Shown piece by piece: positions 1 to 10,000 of a stretch of DNA of 64,000 nucleotides. The notes under the pieces are model-generated. The model was not told the origin of the DNA. It saw only the letters and a list, made by a program, of their open reading frames with translations, and did not search any database. The DNA lies in contig NZ_FUZA01000001.1 of NCBI RefSeq assembly GCF_900167945.1, forward strand, positions 1,302,001-1,366,000. The letters are read 5' to 3'. Each line of letters starts with the position of its first letter. Position 1 is the stretch's first letter. Both the position numbers and the translations under genes were made by a program. This DNA comes from Dyadobacter psychrophilus. GTDB lineage: Bacteria > Bacteroidota > Bacteroidia > Cytophagales > Spirosomataceae.

Positions 1-1
1 T

Positions 2-1759
2 AATCCGATGATTTCGATCAACTATGCGAGTTTTACAGCGACTTCATTCCGAAACCTGACCAATGCTTATGCGCAAATCAACCTTTTGCCTTCGCTGAAA
101 TTCCGCAGTGAGCTTGGAATTGACTTATTGAACCAGAATGAGGAAAGCTATTATCAAAGCCAGAACATTCGGAATATCGATCAGGCGACGAATGGTCTGG
201 GAGAAAATTTTGGAACATTTGTAACGAATTATAATACAAACAACTTTTTGAGCTTCGATAAAACTTTTGACGTGCATGCTTTAAGTGCAACGCTTGGAAT
301 GTCATATCAGCAATCGCAAACGAAGATAAGCTCGACTGCCGGAACACAGTTCCCTTCCAACTCTTACAAAAAAATCGCAAGTGCTGCTACCAAGTCGGAC
401 GGAAGTTCCAGTGAAACGAATTACCGTTTCCTTTCCTATTTTCTGCGTTTGAACTACAAATTTTCAGAAAAATATCTGCTGGCTGCCAGCGCCCGTATTG
501 ACGGATCTTCCAGATTTGGCGCTAACTCCCGCTACGGATTTTTCCCTTCCGTATCCGCCGGATGGGTTTTGACGGAAGAATCATTTCTGAAAAACAACAA
601 TACGCTGAGCTTTCTTAAATTAAGAGGAAGCTACGGTACAACCGGAAACTCTGAAATTGGCGATTTTCCGCAGCTCGGATTGTTTTCGGGAGATGCTGGT
701 TATGCTGGTGCAGCCGGTCAGCGCCCTTCACAGCTTGCTAACCCCAACTTGAAATGGGAAACGACAAACCAGGCGGATTTTGGTCTTGATTTTGGTTTAT
801 TCAACAACCGTATCAACGGGGAAATTGATTACTACGTTAAGAAAACCAATGGTTTGCTGCTGGAAGTCAATGTTCCTGCCACGTCCGGCTTTGCTGTGCG
901 GGTCGACAACGTAGGCAAGCTGGAAAACAAGGGAGTTGAGTTTGTTTTGAACACTCAAAACATTGTAGGCAAGTTCAAATGGAACACTTCATTGAACATT
1001 GCTAATAACAAAAACAAGGTTACCGACATTCAGGGGCAGATTATTGAAGGTGGAATCCGCAGTATGAGCCGCGTTATGGAAGGTCAGCCCGTTGGTGTGT
1101 TTTACACGGTTGAATATGCCGGGGTAGACAAAGCAAACGGCGATGCACTCTTTTACAGAAATACGGAGGAAAATGGAAACATTGACAGATCTACCGTATC
1201 CAATTACAACAGTGCGCGCAGGGTGGTTGCAGGAAATCCAAACCCAAAATTTGTGGGCGGGATCACCAACACTTTTTCCTACGCAGGTTTTGATCTGAAT
1301 GTATTTTTTAATGGCGTTGCGGGAAATAAAATCAACTTCTACGGCGTAGGCCAATATTCCTCTGCCAACGGGATTTATGAAGATAACCAAACAGCAGATC
1401 AGCTCAATTCATGGACTTCTGAGAACACAGACACTGATATTCCCGAGGCTCGTTTCTACAAAGGAAATGGTAACCAGGCTTCAACACGTTACATTTATGA
1501 CGGGTCGTATCTGCGTTTGAGATCTATGACTTTGGGTTACAACTTGCCATCCAGCGTTACGAACCGCCTTAAAATGGACCGTGTCCGCTTGTATGTTTCT
1601 GCTATGAACCTCGCAACTTTTACGAATTATAAAGGATGGGATCCGGAAGTTAACACCGATGACATTTCCGAAAGGGATTTGAAATTTGCGCTTGGAAACG
1701 ACTTTTACACCGCTCCGCAGCCACGGACGATATTATTCGGCGTGAACATTGGTTTCTAA
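2..1759 (+). CDS. SusC/RagA-type TonB-linked outer-membrane receptor, C-terminal part
   Basis: This is the last ~586 residues of a SusC-family receptor. The frame is open to the left edge, so the N-terminal signal, carboxypeptidase-like domain and plug lie outside the window, and the first ATG at 8 is internal. The visible part is beta-barrel: alternating aromatic strands, the GSYGTTGNSEIGDFPQLG stretch, repeated NP-N-K-W-E-T motifs typical of SusC barrels, and a C-terminal strand ending in FGVNIGF. The family imports glycans or peptides across the outer membrane using TonB energy. A SusD gene follows 30 bases later, so the two form a receptor-lipoprotein pair. The substrate cannot be read from the sequence. 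Confidence 0.93.
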   Translation, partial: NPMISINYASFTATSFRNLTNAYAQINLLPSLKFRSELGIDLLNQNEESYYQSQNIRNIDQATNGLGENFGTFVTNYNTNNFLSFDKTFDVHALSATLGMSYQQSQTKISSTAGTQFPSNSYKKIASAATKSDGSSSETNYRFLSYFLRLNYKFSEKYLLAASARIDGSSRFGANSRYGFFPSVSAGWVLTEESFLKNNNTLSFLKLRGSYGTTGNSEIGDFPQLGLFSGDAGYAGAAGQRPSQLANPNLKWETTNQADFGLDFGLFNNRINGEIDYYVKKTNGLLLEVNVPATSGFAVRVDNVGKLENKGVEFVLNTQNIVGKFKWNTSLNIANNKNKVTDIQGQIIEGGIRSMSRVMEGQPVGVFYTVEYAGVDKANGDALFYRNTEENGNIDRSTVSNYNSARRVVAGNPNPKFVGGITNTFSYAGFDLNVFFNGVAGNKINFYGVGQYSSANGIYEDNQTADQLNSWTSENTDTDIPEARFYKGNGNQASTRYIYDGSYLRLRSMTLGYNLPSSVTNRLKMDRVRLYVSAMNLATFTNYKGWDPEVNTDDISERDLKFALGNDFYTAPQPRTILFGVNIGF

Positions 1760-1789
1760 TTGCATCTTCGGTCATTTAATTAAAAAATC

Positions 1790-3166
1790 ATGAAAAAGAA
1801 AATATTCATATATAGTGTGGCACTTACTGCCGGATTGTTTTTTACGACTGCCTGCAACAGCAAACTGGACGTTGACCCAACGCAAAGCATTGATGAAACC
1901 GACGCATTGAGCACGTCAAAAGACGTAGAAGTGACATTGATCGGCTGTTATGATGCGATCCAGGATGTTGATGTTTACGGTGGTGCATTTCAGTATTCAT
2001 CTGAGCTTTTGGGCAATAATGATGAGATCGCTTTTGGGGGGACATTTCAGAATATGCTCGAAATTTCTGCTAAGCAGCTAACAACTGTGAACCTTGCAGC
2101 TGAGCTTACATGGCGCGATTCATACGTGGCAATAAACCGTTGCAATAATGTTCTTTCTGCATTGAGCATTGTGGATGAGGAGAAGCGCGCGCGCATTGAA
2201 GGTGAAGCGAGGTTCATCCGTGGATCCGTTTATTTCGACCTTGTGAGACTGTATGCCAAAACATGGGGCGATGGCGATAATGCTTCGAATCCCGGCGTTC
2301 CTTTGGTGCTGGAACCAACACGTGTCGTGACCGATGAGAATAAGCTGGCCCGAAATTCTGTGGCAGAAGTGTATGCTCAGGTGCTGGAAGACCTTAATGC
2401 TGCAAAGTCGCTGTTGCCTGAAACCAACACCATTTACGCCAACAAATACGCGGCTTCTGCGCAGCTTTCACGTGTTTATTTGCAACAAGGCAATTATGCC
2501 CTTGCTCGTGATGAGGCTAATACGGTGATTGAATCGGGAGAATACAGCCTGAACAGCACATTCGAATCATTGTTTTACACTTTTATAAACAATGGTGGTG
2601 CAAATCCGAGAGAATACATTTTCTCAATGATCGTAACGTCGCAGGACGGAACCAACGACCTGAACACGTTCTTCGGGACAACTATTGATGACATTCCAGG
2701 AACAGGCGGGCGGGGCGATATCCGTATTTTAAGCAAGCACAGGGCACTTTACGAAGCTGGTGACAAACGCGGTGCGTTTTTCCTGACGCCGAACAGCAAC
2801 ACTTACACGCAAAAGCACCTGGACAACCTGGGTAATGTGCTGCAATTCCGTCTGGCCGAAATGTATCTGACACGTGCGGAAGCCAATTTCCGCCTTGGCA
2901 CTGTCGTAGGCGCGACGCCATTGGCCGATATTAACCGGATCCGGGTGAGAGCCGGCTTGAAAGCTGCAACCGCCGTAACATTGCCCTCGATTCTGAAAGA
3001 ACGCCACCTGGAACTTGCATTTGAAGGCCTCGCCGTGCACGACGCGAAGCGTAACAAGCAGAATATAGGCACGATTCCTTACAATTCCCCAAGGCTGATC
3101 TTCCCGATCCCGCAACGCGAAATCGATGTAAACTCAAAATTGGTTCAGAACGAGGGTTATAACTAG
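1790..3166 (+). CDS. SusD/RagB family outer-membrane lipoprotein
   Basis: This is the substrate-binding lipoprotein partner of the SusC gene just upstream. The N-terminus is a lipoprotein signal with cysteine 22 (LFFTTAC), followed by the short SusD-like start CNSKLDVDP. Helical repeats in the middle (RDSYVAINRCNNVLSAL, ARFIRGSVYFDLVRLYA) are the TPR-like SusD core. The C-terminus has the usual RAEANFRLG and RHLELAFEGL motifs followed by PIPQREIDVN. The length of 458 residues is a little short for the family. No glycoside hydrolase or other enzyme follows, because the next gene is on the other strand, so the imported substrate is unknown. Confidence 0.95.
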   Translation: MKKKIFIYSVALTAGLFFTTACNSKLDVDPTQSIDETDALSTSKDVEVTLIGCYDAIQDVDVYGGAFQYSSELLGNNDEIAFGGTFQNMLEISAKQLTTVNLAAELTWRDSYVAINRCNNVLSALSIVDEEKRARIEGEARFIRGSVYFDLVRLYAKTWGDGDNASNPGVPLVLEPTRVVTDENKLARNSVAEVYAQVLEDLNAAKSLLPETNTIYANKYAASAQLSRVYLQQGNYALARDEANTVIESGEYSLNSTFESLFYTFINNGGANPREYIFSMIVTSQDGTNDLNTFFGTTIDDIPGTGGRGDIRILSKHRALYEAGDKRGAFFLTPNSNTYTQKHLDNLGNVLQFRLAEMYLTRAEANFRLGTVVGATPLADINRIRVRAGLKAATAVTLPSILKERHLELAFEGLAVHDAKRNKQNIGTIPYNSPRLIFPIPQREIDVNSKLVQNEGYN

Positions 3167-3197
3167 GAGATTTTCGAAGTTACTTGTGATATAAAAG

Positions 3198-3236
3198 CAA
3201 AAAACCACTTCTATTACGGAAGTGGTTTTTTGTTTT
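3198..3236. terminator. Bidirectional terminator between two converging import operons
   Basis: AAAAACCACTTC and its complement GAAGTGGTTTTT flank a seven-base loop. A-rich sequence precedes the hairpin and a T run follows it, so it can stop transcription from both sides. It sits between the SusD gene (plus strand) and the DUF4302 gene (minus strand). Confidence 0.85.
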
Positions 3237-3263
3237 AGAATGCTTTCGAAGCCTGTTTAGTTA

Positions 3264-4568
3264 CTATTCCCAGGATATCCAGGATTTAGCATCCTTAGCG
3301 CTAACCATGTCGAAAGTTGTTTCCGAGGTTTGGATCAGGTAATGTCCGCTGGCTTCGAACAGATATTTGGCTGACTCTACGGCTGGGCCAGTCGTTGGAA
3401 GGTCTCCAAAAGTAGCTACCTGTGAAAATATGATTCTTCCGTCGCTTGCAAATGTGGGGCGACCAGGGCCATGCCCATAAAAAAGTGTTACACCTTCATC
3501 TTCATAGAATATTGGTCCAAAAAGATCAATATTCCCGTCGGCAGCAGGTTGATAGATGTACCGGTAGAACGGTGCTTCTCCGACTTTGAGATCTTGTACT
3601 TTCAAAGCATCATCAACACCATTCACATGAAAACCTTGCCGGGAATTCCAGTAACCACCTGATTCGATAGGTTCCTGCCACCATCTTCTGGCTGCGGCCA
3701 AGTCTACGGATAGAGGTCTAATAGCACTTACAACAGTTCCTTTTAATCCAGCGCCGGTAATCCCTACCTGGAACGTATTGGCATTCCAGGTTACATTCGT
3801 GAAGCCATTAATAGTTTGCGAACCATTAACAAGCGGCGATACGAACGCGACGCCTGCTGCGGTGAAGTAATAATTGGTTGTGAAAGTCTTTGGAACGCTC
3901 CCATCCAGCCAGACCATCTTAATCGTGCGGGCTCTTGGGCTTAATGTGATCTCATAGGTGACATTTCCCAAAGTGACCCGTTTGAAATAAGCCTGATATT
4001 TCATGACATTGTTAAACAGGACTGCTTTCGCTAAATCGCCTGCTGCGTAAGATGCCACCTGCGCTTGGGTTGCCTTGGTAAGCACCAACCGGCTGTTGTT
4101 TTTCCGTCCTACAAGCGTTATTGACTCTGCTTTCACTGAATCAGGGAAAATACTGAATTCGAAATCAGACAACAAACCGTCTCCCCGTTCACCGCCACTC
4201 ACTTCCTCATCCGGATCCGAGAGAATGTGTAAGTAAGAATAGGTGTCGAAGATCAAAACCGGCGTTTGAACGGCTTTCAGGCGATAACTGCTCTCCTTGG
4301 ATTTTGCGGCGGTCTCGTCAGAAAAATCCGAATACATGGTTACGCGGTTCTTTTCATCGAATTTGAAATGAAAACCATATGTGCCGCCCCCGCCCGTATA
4401 AACTACCGCATTCCAGCCATAAGGAGCTTCTATAAGTTGTTTTTCGTAAGATGCCAAAGCTGCATTTAACCGCGCGTCCGCTGTTTCTTCAAAGACTGTG
4501 TCGTCGCTATTATCACAAGCAGTGAGAAGAGCACAGGAAAGCAGCAGATATAATATGGATTTTTTCAT
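3264..4568 (-). CDS. DUF4302 domain lipoprotein
   Basis: This is a 434-residue lipoprotein, with cysteine 18 in SCALLTAC followed by DNSDD. The region after the signal (ARLNAALASYEKQL then APYGWNAVVYTGGGGTYGF) is characteristic of DUF4302 proteins of Bacteroidota. The rest is beta-rich without a recognisable catalytic motif. It is the last gene of a four-gene operon after SusC, SusD and a zinc metallohydrolase lipoprotein, starting 22 bases after that gene. The family's function is not known. From its position I infer a surface-exposed or periplasmic accessory of the same import system. Confidence 0.85.
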   Translation of the reverse strand: MKKSILYLLLSCALLTACDNSDDTVFEETADARLNAALASYEKQLIEAPYGWNAVVYTGGGGTYGFHFKFDEKNRVTMYSDFSDETAAKSKESSYRLKAVQTPVLIFDTYSYLHILSDPDEEVSGGERGDGLLSDFEFSIFPDSVKAESITLVGRKNNSRLVLTKATQAQVASYAAGDLAKAVLFNNVMKYQAYFKRVTLGNVTYEITLSPRARTIKMVWLDGSVPKTFTTNYYFTAAGVAFVSPLVNGSQTINGFTNVTWNANTFQVGITGAGLKGTVVSAIRPLSVDLAAARRWWQEPIESGGYWNSRQGFHVNGVDDALKVQDLKVGEAPFYRYIYQPAADGNIDLFGPIFYEDEGVTLFYGHGPGRPTFASDGRIIFSQVATFGDLPTTGPAVESAKYLFEASGHYLIQTSETTFDMVSAKDAKSWISWE

Positions 4569-4590
4569 CCTCAGTAATTTGTAAATTCAA

Positions 4591-5517
4591 TTAAAATAAC
4601 TTGTTCATTGACGTCCTAACCCGTTTTTGAAGGCTATAAAAATCAATTTTCCAGGTGTTCTTATAGTATGCGACCACGATCGCCTCTTTCTGTCTTAATG
4701 CAGCCTGCGCCTGTGCTTTGGTTGTTCCTCTCGGGCTTGTTCCCTCAGGGATGGAGTTGACAATTTTATCAAATCCAACTTTGCCTTCTGTCAGCATCAT
4801 CGCGATCATCTCCACAAAATCTTCATCGAAACTTGATGAGCTGTAAGCTGTTACGAACCCGTCTCGTCTCGCGTCCTCGTCGGACCAGTTGATCCAGTTC
4901 CCTCCCTGATAAAGTGCTTTTGTAATATTTTTATATTCGACCGGGTAAAGGACAGTCTGGTGCAGAATGTGGCCGAATTCATGATGGATCGTGTGCAGAA
5001 ACCAGTCTTTTACAAACGATGAATCTCTGCCGGGATCATAACCGGGCATTCCTTTGATTTTAAACAAATTCACCCCAAACAACACCACTTTGCGACCGCC
5101 TTCCGCGGTTCCTAATGTTACGGAACCTTCCGCATTATACTCGTTGCTCCCGGACAAGATGAAGAATTTGGGCGAATATTTGTTGTAAAAAACCTTTCCT
5201 GCCTCCTCTACGTAAGGCGCTGTCCAGGCCTTTTTGATTGTGCTCAGCAATGGAATAACCTGTGATTCGTCTGGCGGAACGAGTGTTTTTGTAATGTTCC
5301 CAAACTCAAACTGGTCCCACTTGTATTTGGCTGAAATGTTGTAGGGCGTTACAAGGCTGTCCAGGATCCACTTGTCGATCGGGCCTTGTACCCACTCATC
5401 TCCGCCAAGGCCTGGAATCTCCTCCACTTCCCCTATTTCCTCTTCCTTACATCCGCTAAGTCCCGCACTAAAAATGAGGGCTGCGAAAAAAAGCTTGTTT
5501 AAATGTTTTCCTATCAT
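4591..5517 (-). CDS. Substrate import-associated zinc metallohydrolase lipoprotein
   Basis: This is a 308-residue lipoprotein (LSGC, cysteine 23 from the ATG at 5517; a TTG three codons earlier is also in frame). The centre carries HEFGH at about residues 179-183, preceded by FLHTIH. An EDFVEM segment about 50 residues later could give the third, acidic zinc ligand, as in gluzincin-type enzymes. Such proteins are a recognised family found next to SusC/SusD pairs. It lies nine bases from the preceding SusD stop and 22 bases before DUF4302. Likely role: trimming a substrate, probably a peptide, at the cell surface or in the periplasm. The substrate is inferred, not shown. Confidence 0.87.
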   Translation of the reverse strand: MIGKHLNKLFFAALIFSAGLSGCKEEEIGEVEEIPGLGGDEWVQGPIDKWILDSLVTPYNISAKYKWDQFEFGNITKTLVPPDESQVIPLLSTIKKAWTAPYVEEAGKVFYNKYSPKFFILSGSNEYNAEGSVTLGTAEGGRKVVLFGVNLFKIKGMPGYDPGRDSSFVKDWFLHTIHHEFGHILHQTVLYPVEYKNITKALYQGGNWINWSDEDARRDGFVTAYSSSSFDEDFVEMIAMMLTEGKVGFDKIVNSIPEGTSPRGTTKAQAQAALRQKEAIVVAYYKNTWKIDFYSLQKRVRTSMNKLF

Positions 5518-5535
5518 GACTTTCAATGAGTAATG

Positions 5536-7008
5536 TCAACGTGGATTTCGTGCGATTCCGGCCAATGTTGCCGATTGCGGAATTTGTAAAAGCCTTTTGG
5601 GGTCCGTTGCAGGAACTGTAATAACCTGCCCGAGAACCGTTTCATGAGTAACCGGAAGTGCGTAACGCTGCATGTCAAACCAACGCATTCCTTCCTGAAC
5701 AAATTCAACCCTTTTAAAAGCAAGAATGGTGTTAATAATGCCATCACGCAGATTGGTCGTGCCAAAAAATCTTCTCATGCTGGCGGCATTTACAGTATGC
5801 GTGGAAGGATTGTAATTTTCGACGCGTTTGCCGACAAACAGGTTAATATCGGCTAGTGAGGCTGTTGTATTTCCCAGGTAAGCATTGGCTTCAGCGCGGT
5901 TAAAAAGCACTTCTTCCACTGTAAAAATGGGCAACATTACATAGCCTACACCAATGTCCGCATTCACCGACTCTCTCACAAAATATTCAAACAACTTGGG
6001 AATGAAATAATTGTTATCGCCCTGATAATACAATGGATATGACCAGTTTGCGGAGCCGTTAACAATTCGCTCCGACGCCGAAATTTCCAGCCATTTGCGA
6101 TAAGTCATTCCGTAGCGATACTGGGGGGCATTCCTTCCAAACCAGGAAGCAGTTTCGACAAGCATCAGGTTGGCATTCTGGTTAGCCCTGGCAAATATAT
6201 TCCATAGTTCTTGTGGCGAAAGACTCGCATAAGTGCTGTTCCATGGCCGTAGATTATCGGCAATGCTGCTGCCTTGAAATACATTATTTGCATACTCGAC
6301 GACTTTGGCATAATCCCTTTTGACAAGATAAAAACGGGATGCAAAAGCATTCGCAGCAGCGCGGTTAAAATGATATTTTGGAACCGTGTAAGTTCCGTCA
6401 CTAATCAGCGGCAAACCTTCCAGTAAGTCTTGCTCGATCATCTGGTACACAAAAGCAACTGTTTTTCTCTCGTAATTCTTCAAAACAACTGTCTCAGGTT
6501 CCGTCACATAAGGAATGCCGGGATCGGTGTTGGGCTGCTGCGGATCGAAGAATCTTGAAAAGTAATTTACAAGCATGAAGTGCGCATAGGCGCGCGCCAG
6601 CAAGGCTTCACCACGTTGAGCCGTATATTGCGATTGATCCGCTGACTTGCTGATAATGTCCAGCGCCTGATTAGCAACCGAAATGGCCCGATAACATTCA
6701 GCCCAGTATTGATCCGGCGAATCCTGCTCCTCAACGGTTGCTTCCACTTCCTCAAAAAGATAGGAGCCGCGGTTCGTTTTGTCGTCTTCTCCACGTCCTT
6801 TGTCCTCCACATTATCGCTCATTGACTCAGCAAAAACCACGTAACCTCCTTGCGGATAGGCTGTTGTTAACAACTGAGAAACCTGCGCCGGCGTATTAAT
6901 GGTTGCCCGAGTGCTATCAGGCTCGGTGGAAAGGAAATCCTCGCAGCCCGACAGCAGTAAAACCGGCAGGACGAGCAGGATATTTTTTAAAAGCTTGATT
7001 TTGTTCAT
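5536..7008 (-). CDS. SusD/RagB family outer-membrane lipoprotein
   Basis: I chose the ATG at 7008 because it starts a clean lipoprotein signal (LLLSGC, cysteine 22). The in-frame codons further upstream would put 16 extra hydrophilic residues ahead of it. Family motifs include ARAYAHFMLVNYF, FNRAAANAFASRFYL and the C-terminal FKRVEFVQEGMRWFDMQRY, followed by LLQIPQSA. It pairs with the SusC gene whose stop lies about 44 bases upstream. A zinc metallohydrolase lipoprotein and a DUF4302 lipoprotein follow. As in other SusCD pairs, it should form the lid over the receptor barrel and bind the substrate at the surface. Confidence 0.95.
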   Translation of the reverse strand: MNKIKLLKNILLVLPVLLLSGCEDFLSTEPDSTRATINTPAQVSQLLTTAYPQGGYVVFAESMSDNVEDKGRGEDDKTNRGSYLFEEVEATVEEQDSPDQYWAECYRAISVANQALDIISKSADQSQYTAQRGEALLARAYAHFMLVNYFSRFFDPQQPNTDPGIPYVTEPETVVLKNYERKTVAFVYQMIEQDLLEGLPLISDGTYTVPKYHFNRAAANAFASRFYLVKRDYAKVVEYANNVFQGSSIADNLRPWNSTYASLSPQELWNIFARANQNANLMLVETASWFGRNAPQYRYGMTYRKWLEISASERIVNGSANWSYPLYYQGDNNYFIPKLFEYFVRESVNADIGVGYVMLPIFTVEEVLFNRAEANAYLGNTTASLADINLFVGKRVENYNPSTHTVNAASMRRFFGTTNLRDGIINTILAFKRVEFVQEGMRWFDMQRYALPVTHETVLGQVITVPATDPKRLLQIPQSATLAGIARNPR

Positions 7009-7052
7009 TTTGAAAAACTTAAAATCATCCGTGTTACACATGCCAACTACCA

Positions 7053-10000
7053 TCACAATGTGAGCTTTAACGCCACTGTAAATTGTTTCTGAATGGGCTG
7101 AGCCACTCCACCCGAGTTAAAAAACTCCGGATCTTGTCCTTTCAACTTCTTATCCGCATAAATCAACCATGGATTGATTGAGGACAACTGAATGCTGGCA
7201 CCTTTGAAGCCATATTTTGAAGCAACCACCAAAGGAACCTTGTAAGCAAGCGAAACCGATTTGAGCCTGACAAAGTCGCCTTTCGCAACACGTTCTGTTG
7301 AATAATTGTAAATGTTGTAAGGATATGTTCCTGTCAGATATTGCAGTTGAAGCTGGTCACTGATCGCGGGAACATTCGTTGATCCCTGATCAGCGGCTGT
7401 AACCCAACGGTCCAAAAACTCGCGGGGCATTGCATCCAGATCGCTGAATGTGCTTTTATACAAAGGATTCAAGCGGATTTTGTTCCCAGCCTGATAAGTC
7501 AAAAATACATTTAATGAAAGATCTTTGTAAGTCAAGGTGTTGTTAAAACCACCCGTAATCGGCGGGTCAACCGGGCCTTCATATTTCAGATAACTAATAT
7601 TCTGATCTTGCAAATACACATCAGAGTTCACCTCGCCATTCTCATTAAGGAAGACTGGCACGCCGGTTTTCGGATCAAGCGAATTGTATTTAATCGAAAA
7701 CAAGCTGCGGACCGGTTTTCCCTGTACATTCGCACCTTCTGCTTTTACCAGATCAAAAATACCGGGACTGTTATCGACATTTGTGATTCTTGTGCGGGCG
7801 TACCCAACCGTTATCCGCGAACGGAAGTCCCAGTCTTTGGTTTTAAACAAAACCCCATCCAGCGAAAAGTCAACACCATAAGATTCCATATCCGCATAGT
7901 TGGCAACTTTAAAAATCTGTCCGCCTATGCCGGATGTTTTGATTTCATCAATCAGATCGAAGCTATTTCTGATATAACCATCTACACTCAAATTAATGCG
8001 GTTGGCAAAGAAACCAAGGTCCAGTCCAACGTTTCCGCTGTAAAGTTTTTCCCAGGTCAGTTCGGTATTTTCAAGAGAAGTCAGCTGGATCGCCGATTCT
8101 TTTTCATCCAAGTATGGCCTTTTTGTGATAATGCTCTGAAATAAAGCAGCGGAGTTTGTTGCCGGGCCCGTATCGGCAGATAATCCATAGCTTGCACGCA
8201 AACGACCCATACTCAGCCATTTGAAACGCTTGATGAACTCTTCCCGGTCAAAGTTCCAGGAGCCGGCCACTGTGTACGTCGGGAGCCAGCGTGCGATTGC
8301 GGATTTACCAAAGCCATTGGAACCGTCGTAACGAATGTAACCTGTGAAGTTGTATTTATCGTCCAATGTGTAGCCGGCGCTGCCATAAAATGCTGCAAAG
8401 CGCTCATAATCCATCCGCATTCCATAGTAGGGAAAGTTGGCTTCGATTGTCTGCTTCAAAATACGGTAATCCACAAACGGCGTCCCGCCCTGCTCGTACT
8501 GGAAGCCGTAACCCGTGTTATTTGAATTTTGCCTGTTGGTGTACTTAATTTCCTGGCCAACAAGCAAATTCACAGCATGCCGCTCTCTGAATGTTTGATT
8601 GTATCTGAAATTGTTCCGAATGTTATAGAACAACATTTGATCCTCATTACGGTTATAAAAACCTCCGCTCGGAAGCACAACCACCGGATATGCATTAGGC
8701 ACATCGGGATCTGTATAAAGATATTTGTTGGCTAATGCAATGGTGGAATTATCCGCGGCGCGATAAGCATTGGCCATGTTGGAATTTTCTGTAATAATAT
8801 GCTCACGGCCAGTTTGGATGTATCGCAACGCGCCGATGAAATCGTAAGTAATGTGGTCTGTGATCTTATAGGAAAGGTCTCCCTGCAACTTAATATCCGC
8901 CAAATTCAGCTTAATGCGATTGTTTGCAAGCTCAGATACAATGTTGAAAGGTGCGAAATTTCTTCTGAAAAATTCAAGGTTTCCATTTTCGTCATAGGCG
9001 CTCAAAGTCCGGCTCGTGTTTAGCGCATAGCTGAATGGATTGATATCAAAGTCCCTGTCAAACTTTCCTTCCACCGGATTGCTCCTTCTACTCAAAGAGC
9101 CAGGCGCGTCCTGCCGTCTTACAGAAGCAAGGGTAAGCAAACCAATGCTGATCTTGTCTGAAAGCTGATAGTTGTTTTTGAAGTTTAATGTATAACGCTT
9201 TACCTTATCCGCAATGGTCCAGCCATTGTCATCAAGATAACTCGTTGATACGTAAGAAGTTGATTTATCAGTTCCAAAAGAAACACTTACCGAATGTTCC
9301 TGAATGAAATTTTGCTTGAATAATACATCGAACCAGTCTGTATTTGTCCTTGCGTATCCTAACAAAAAGTCCCGCTTGGCTTCCGGCGTGTTGGCAATAG
9401 GGAAATTACCCTGATCATCACCGGTCAAAGAGTTGTAATACTTGCCATAAACGCCATAATCAGGCTTGGAAAGAATGCCGGAAGTAAGATAACCTTTGCG
9501 TTCAAGCTCCCCCAGGACAGACATTTGCTGGGCTGAATTCATAATGTTGAAATTCCGGTAACTCGGCGTGAGCTGGGTGCTGAAATTACCTGAATATGTG
9601 ATAACAGGCTTGCCGCTTTTTCCCTTCTTTGTTGTGATAACGATAACGCCATTCATTGCGCGGGCGCCGTACAACGCGGCCGCAGCAGCATCTTTTAAAA
9701 TATCAAATGTCTCAATATCAGCAGGGTTAAGTCCTGCGACGGCCGATCCAAGCAATGTTGTGGGATCACCGCTTGAAAGCTGGTCATTGGAAATATTCAC
9801 AATATCTTCCTGAACAACCCCATCAATAACCCAGAGCGGCTTGTTGTCACCATTCAAAGAAGTGGCTCCGCGGATCCTCACTTTTGGTGCTGCTCCAAAT
9901 GTTCCGGAAACATTTTGCACAGAAACCCCGGCTGCACGGCCTTCCAGCATCCTGCTTACATCGGGCAGACCGTCTATTCTGACATCATCTGTTTTTAATG

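Noticed and set aside
7608-8144. 178-residue plus-strand open frame inside SusC
   Set aside because: It is the complement of barrel-coding sequence, with no signal, motif or start region.
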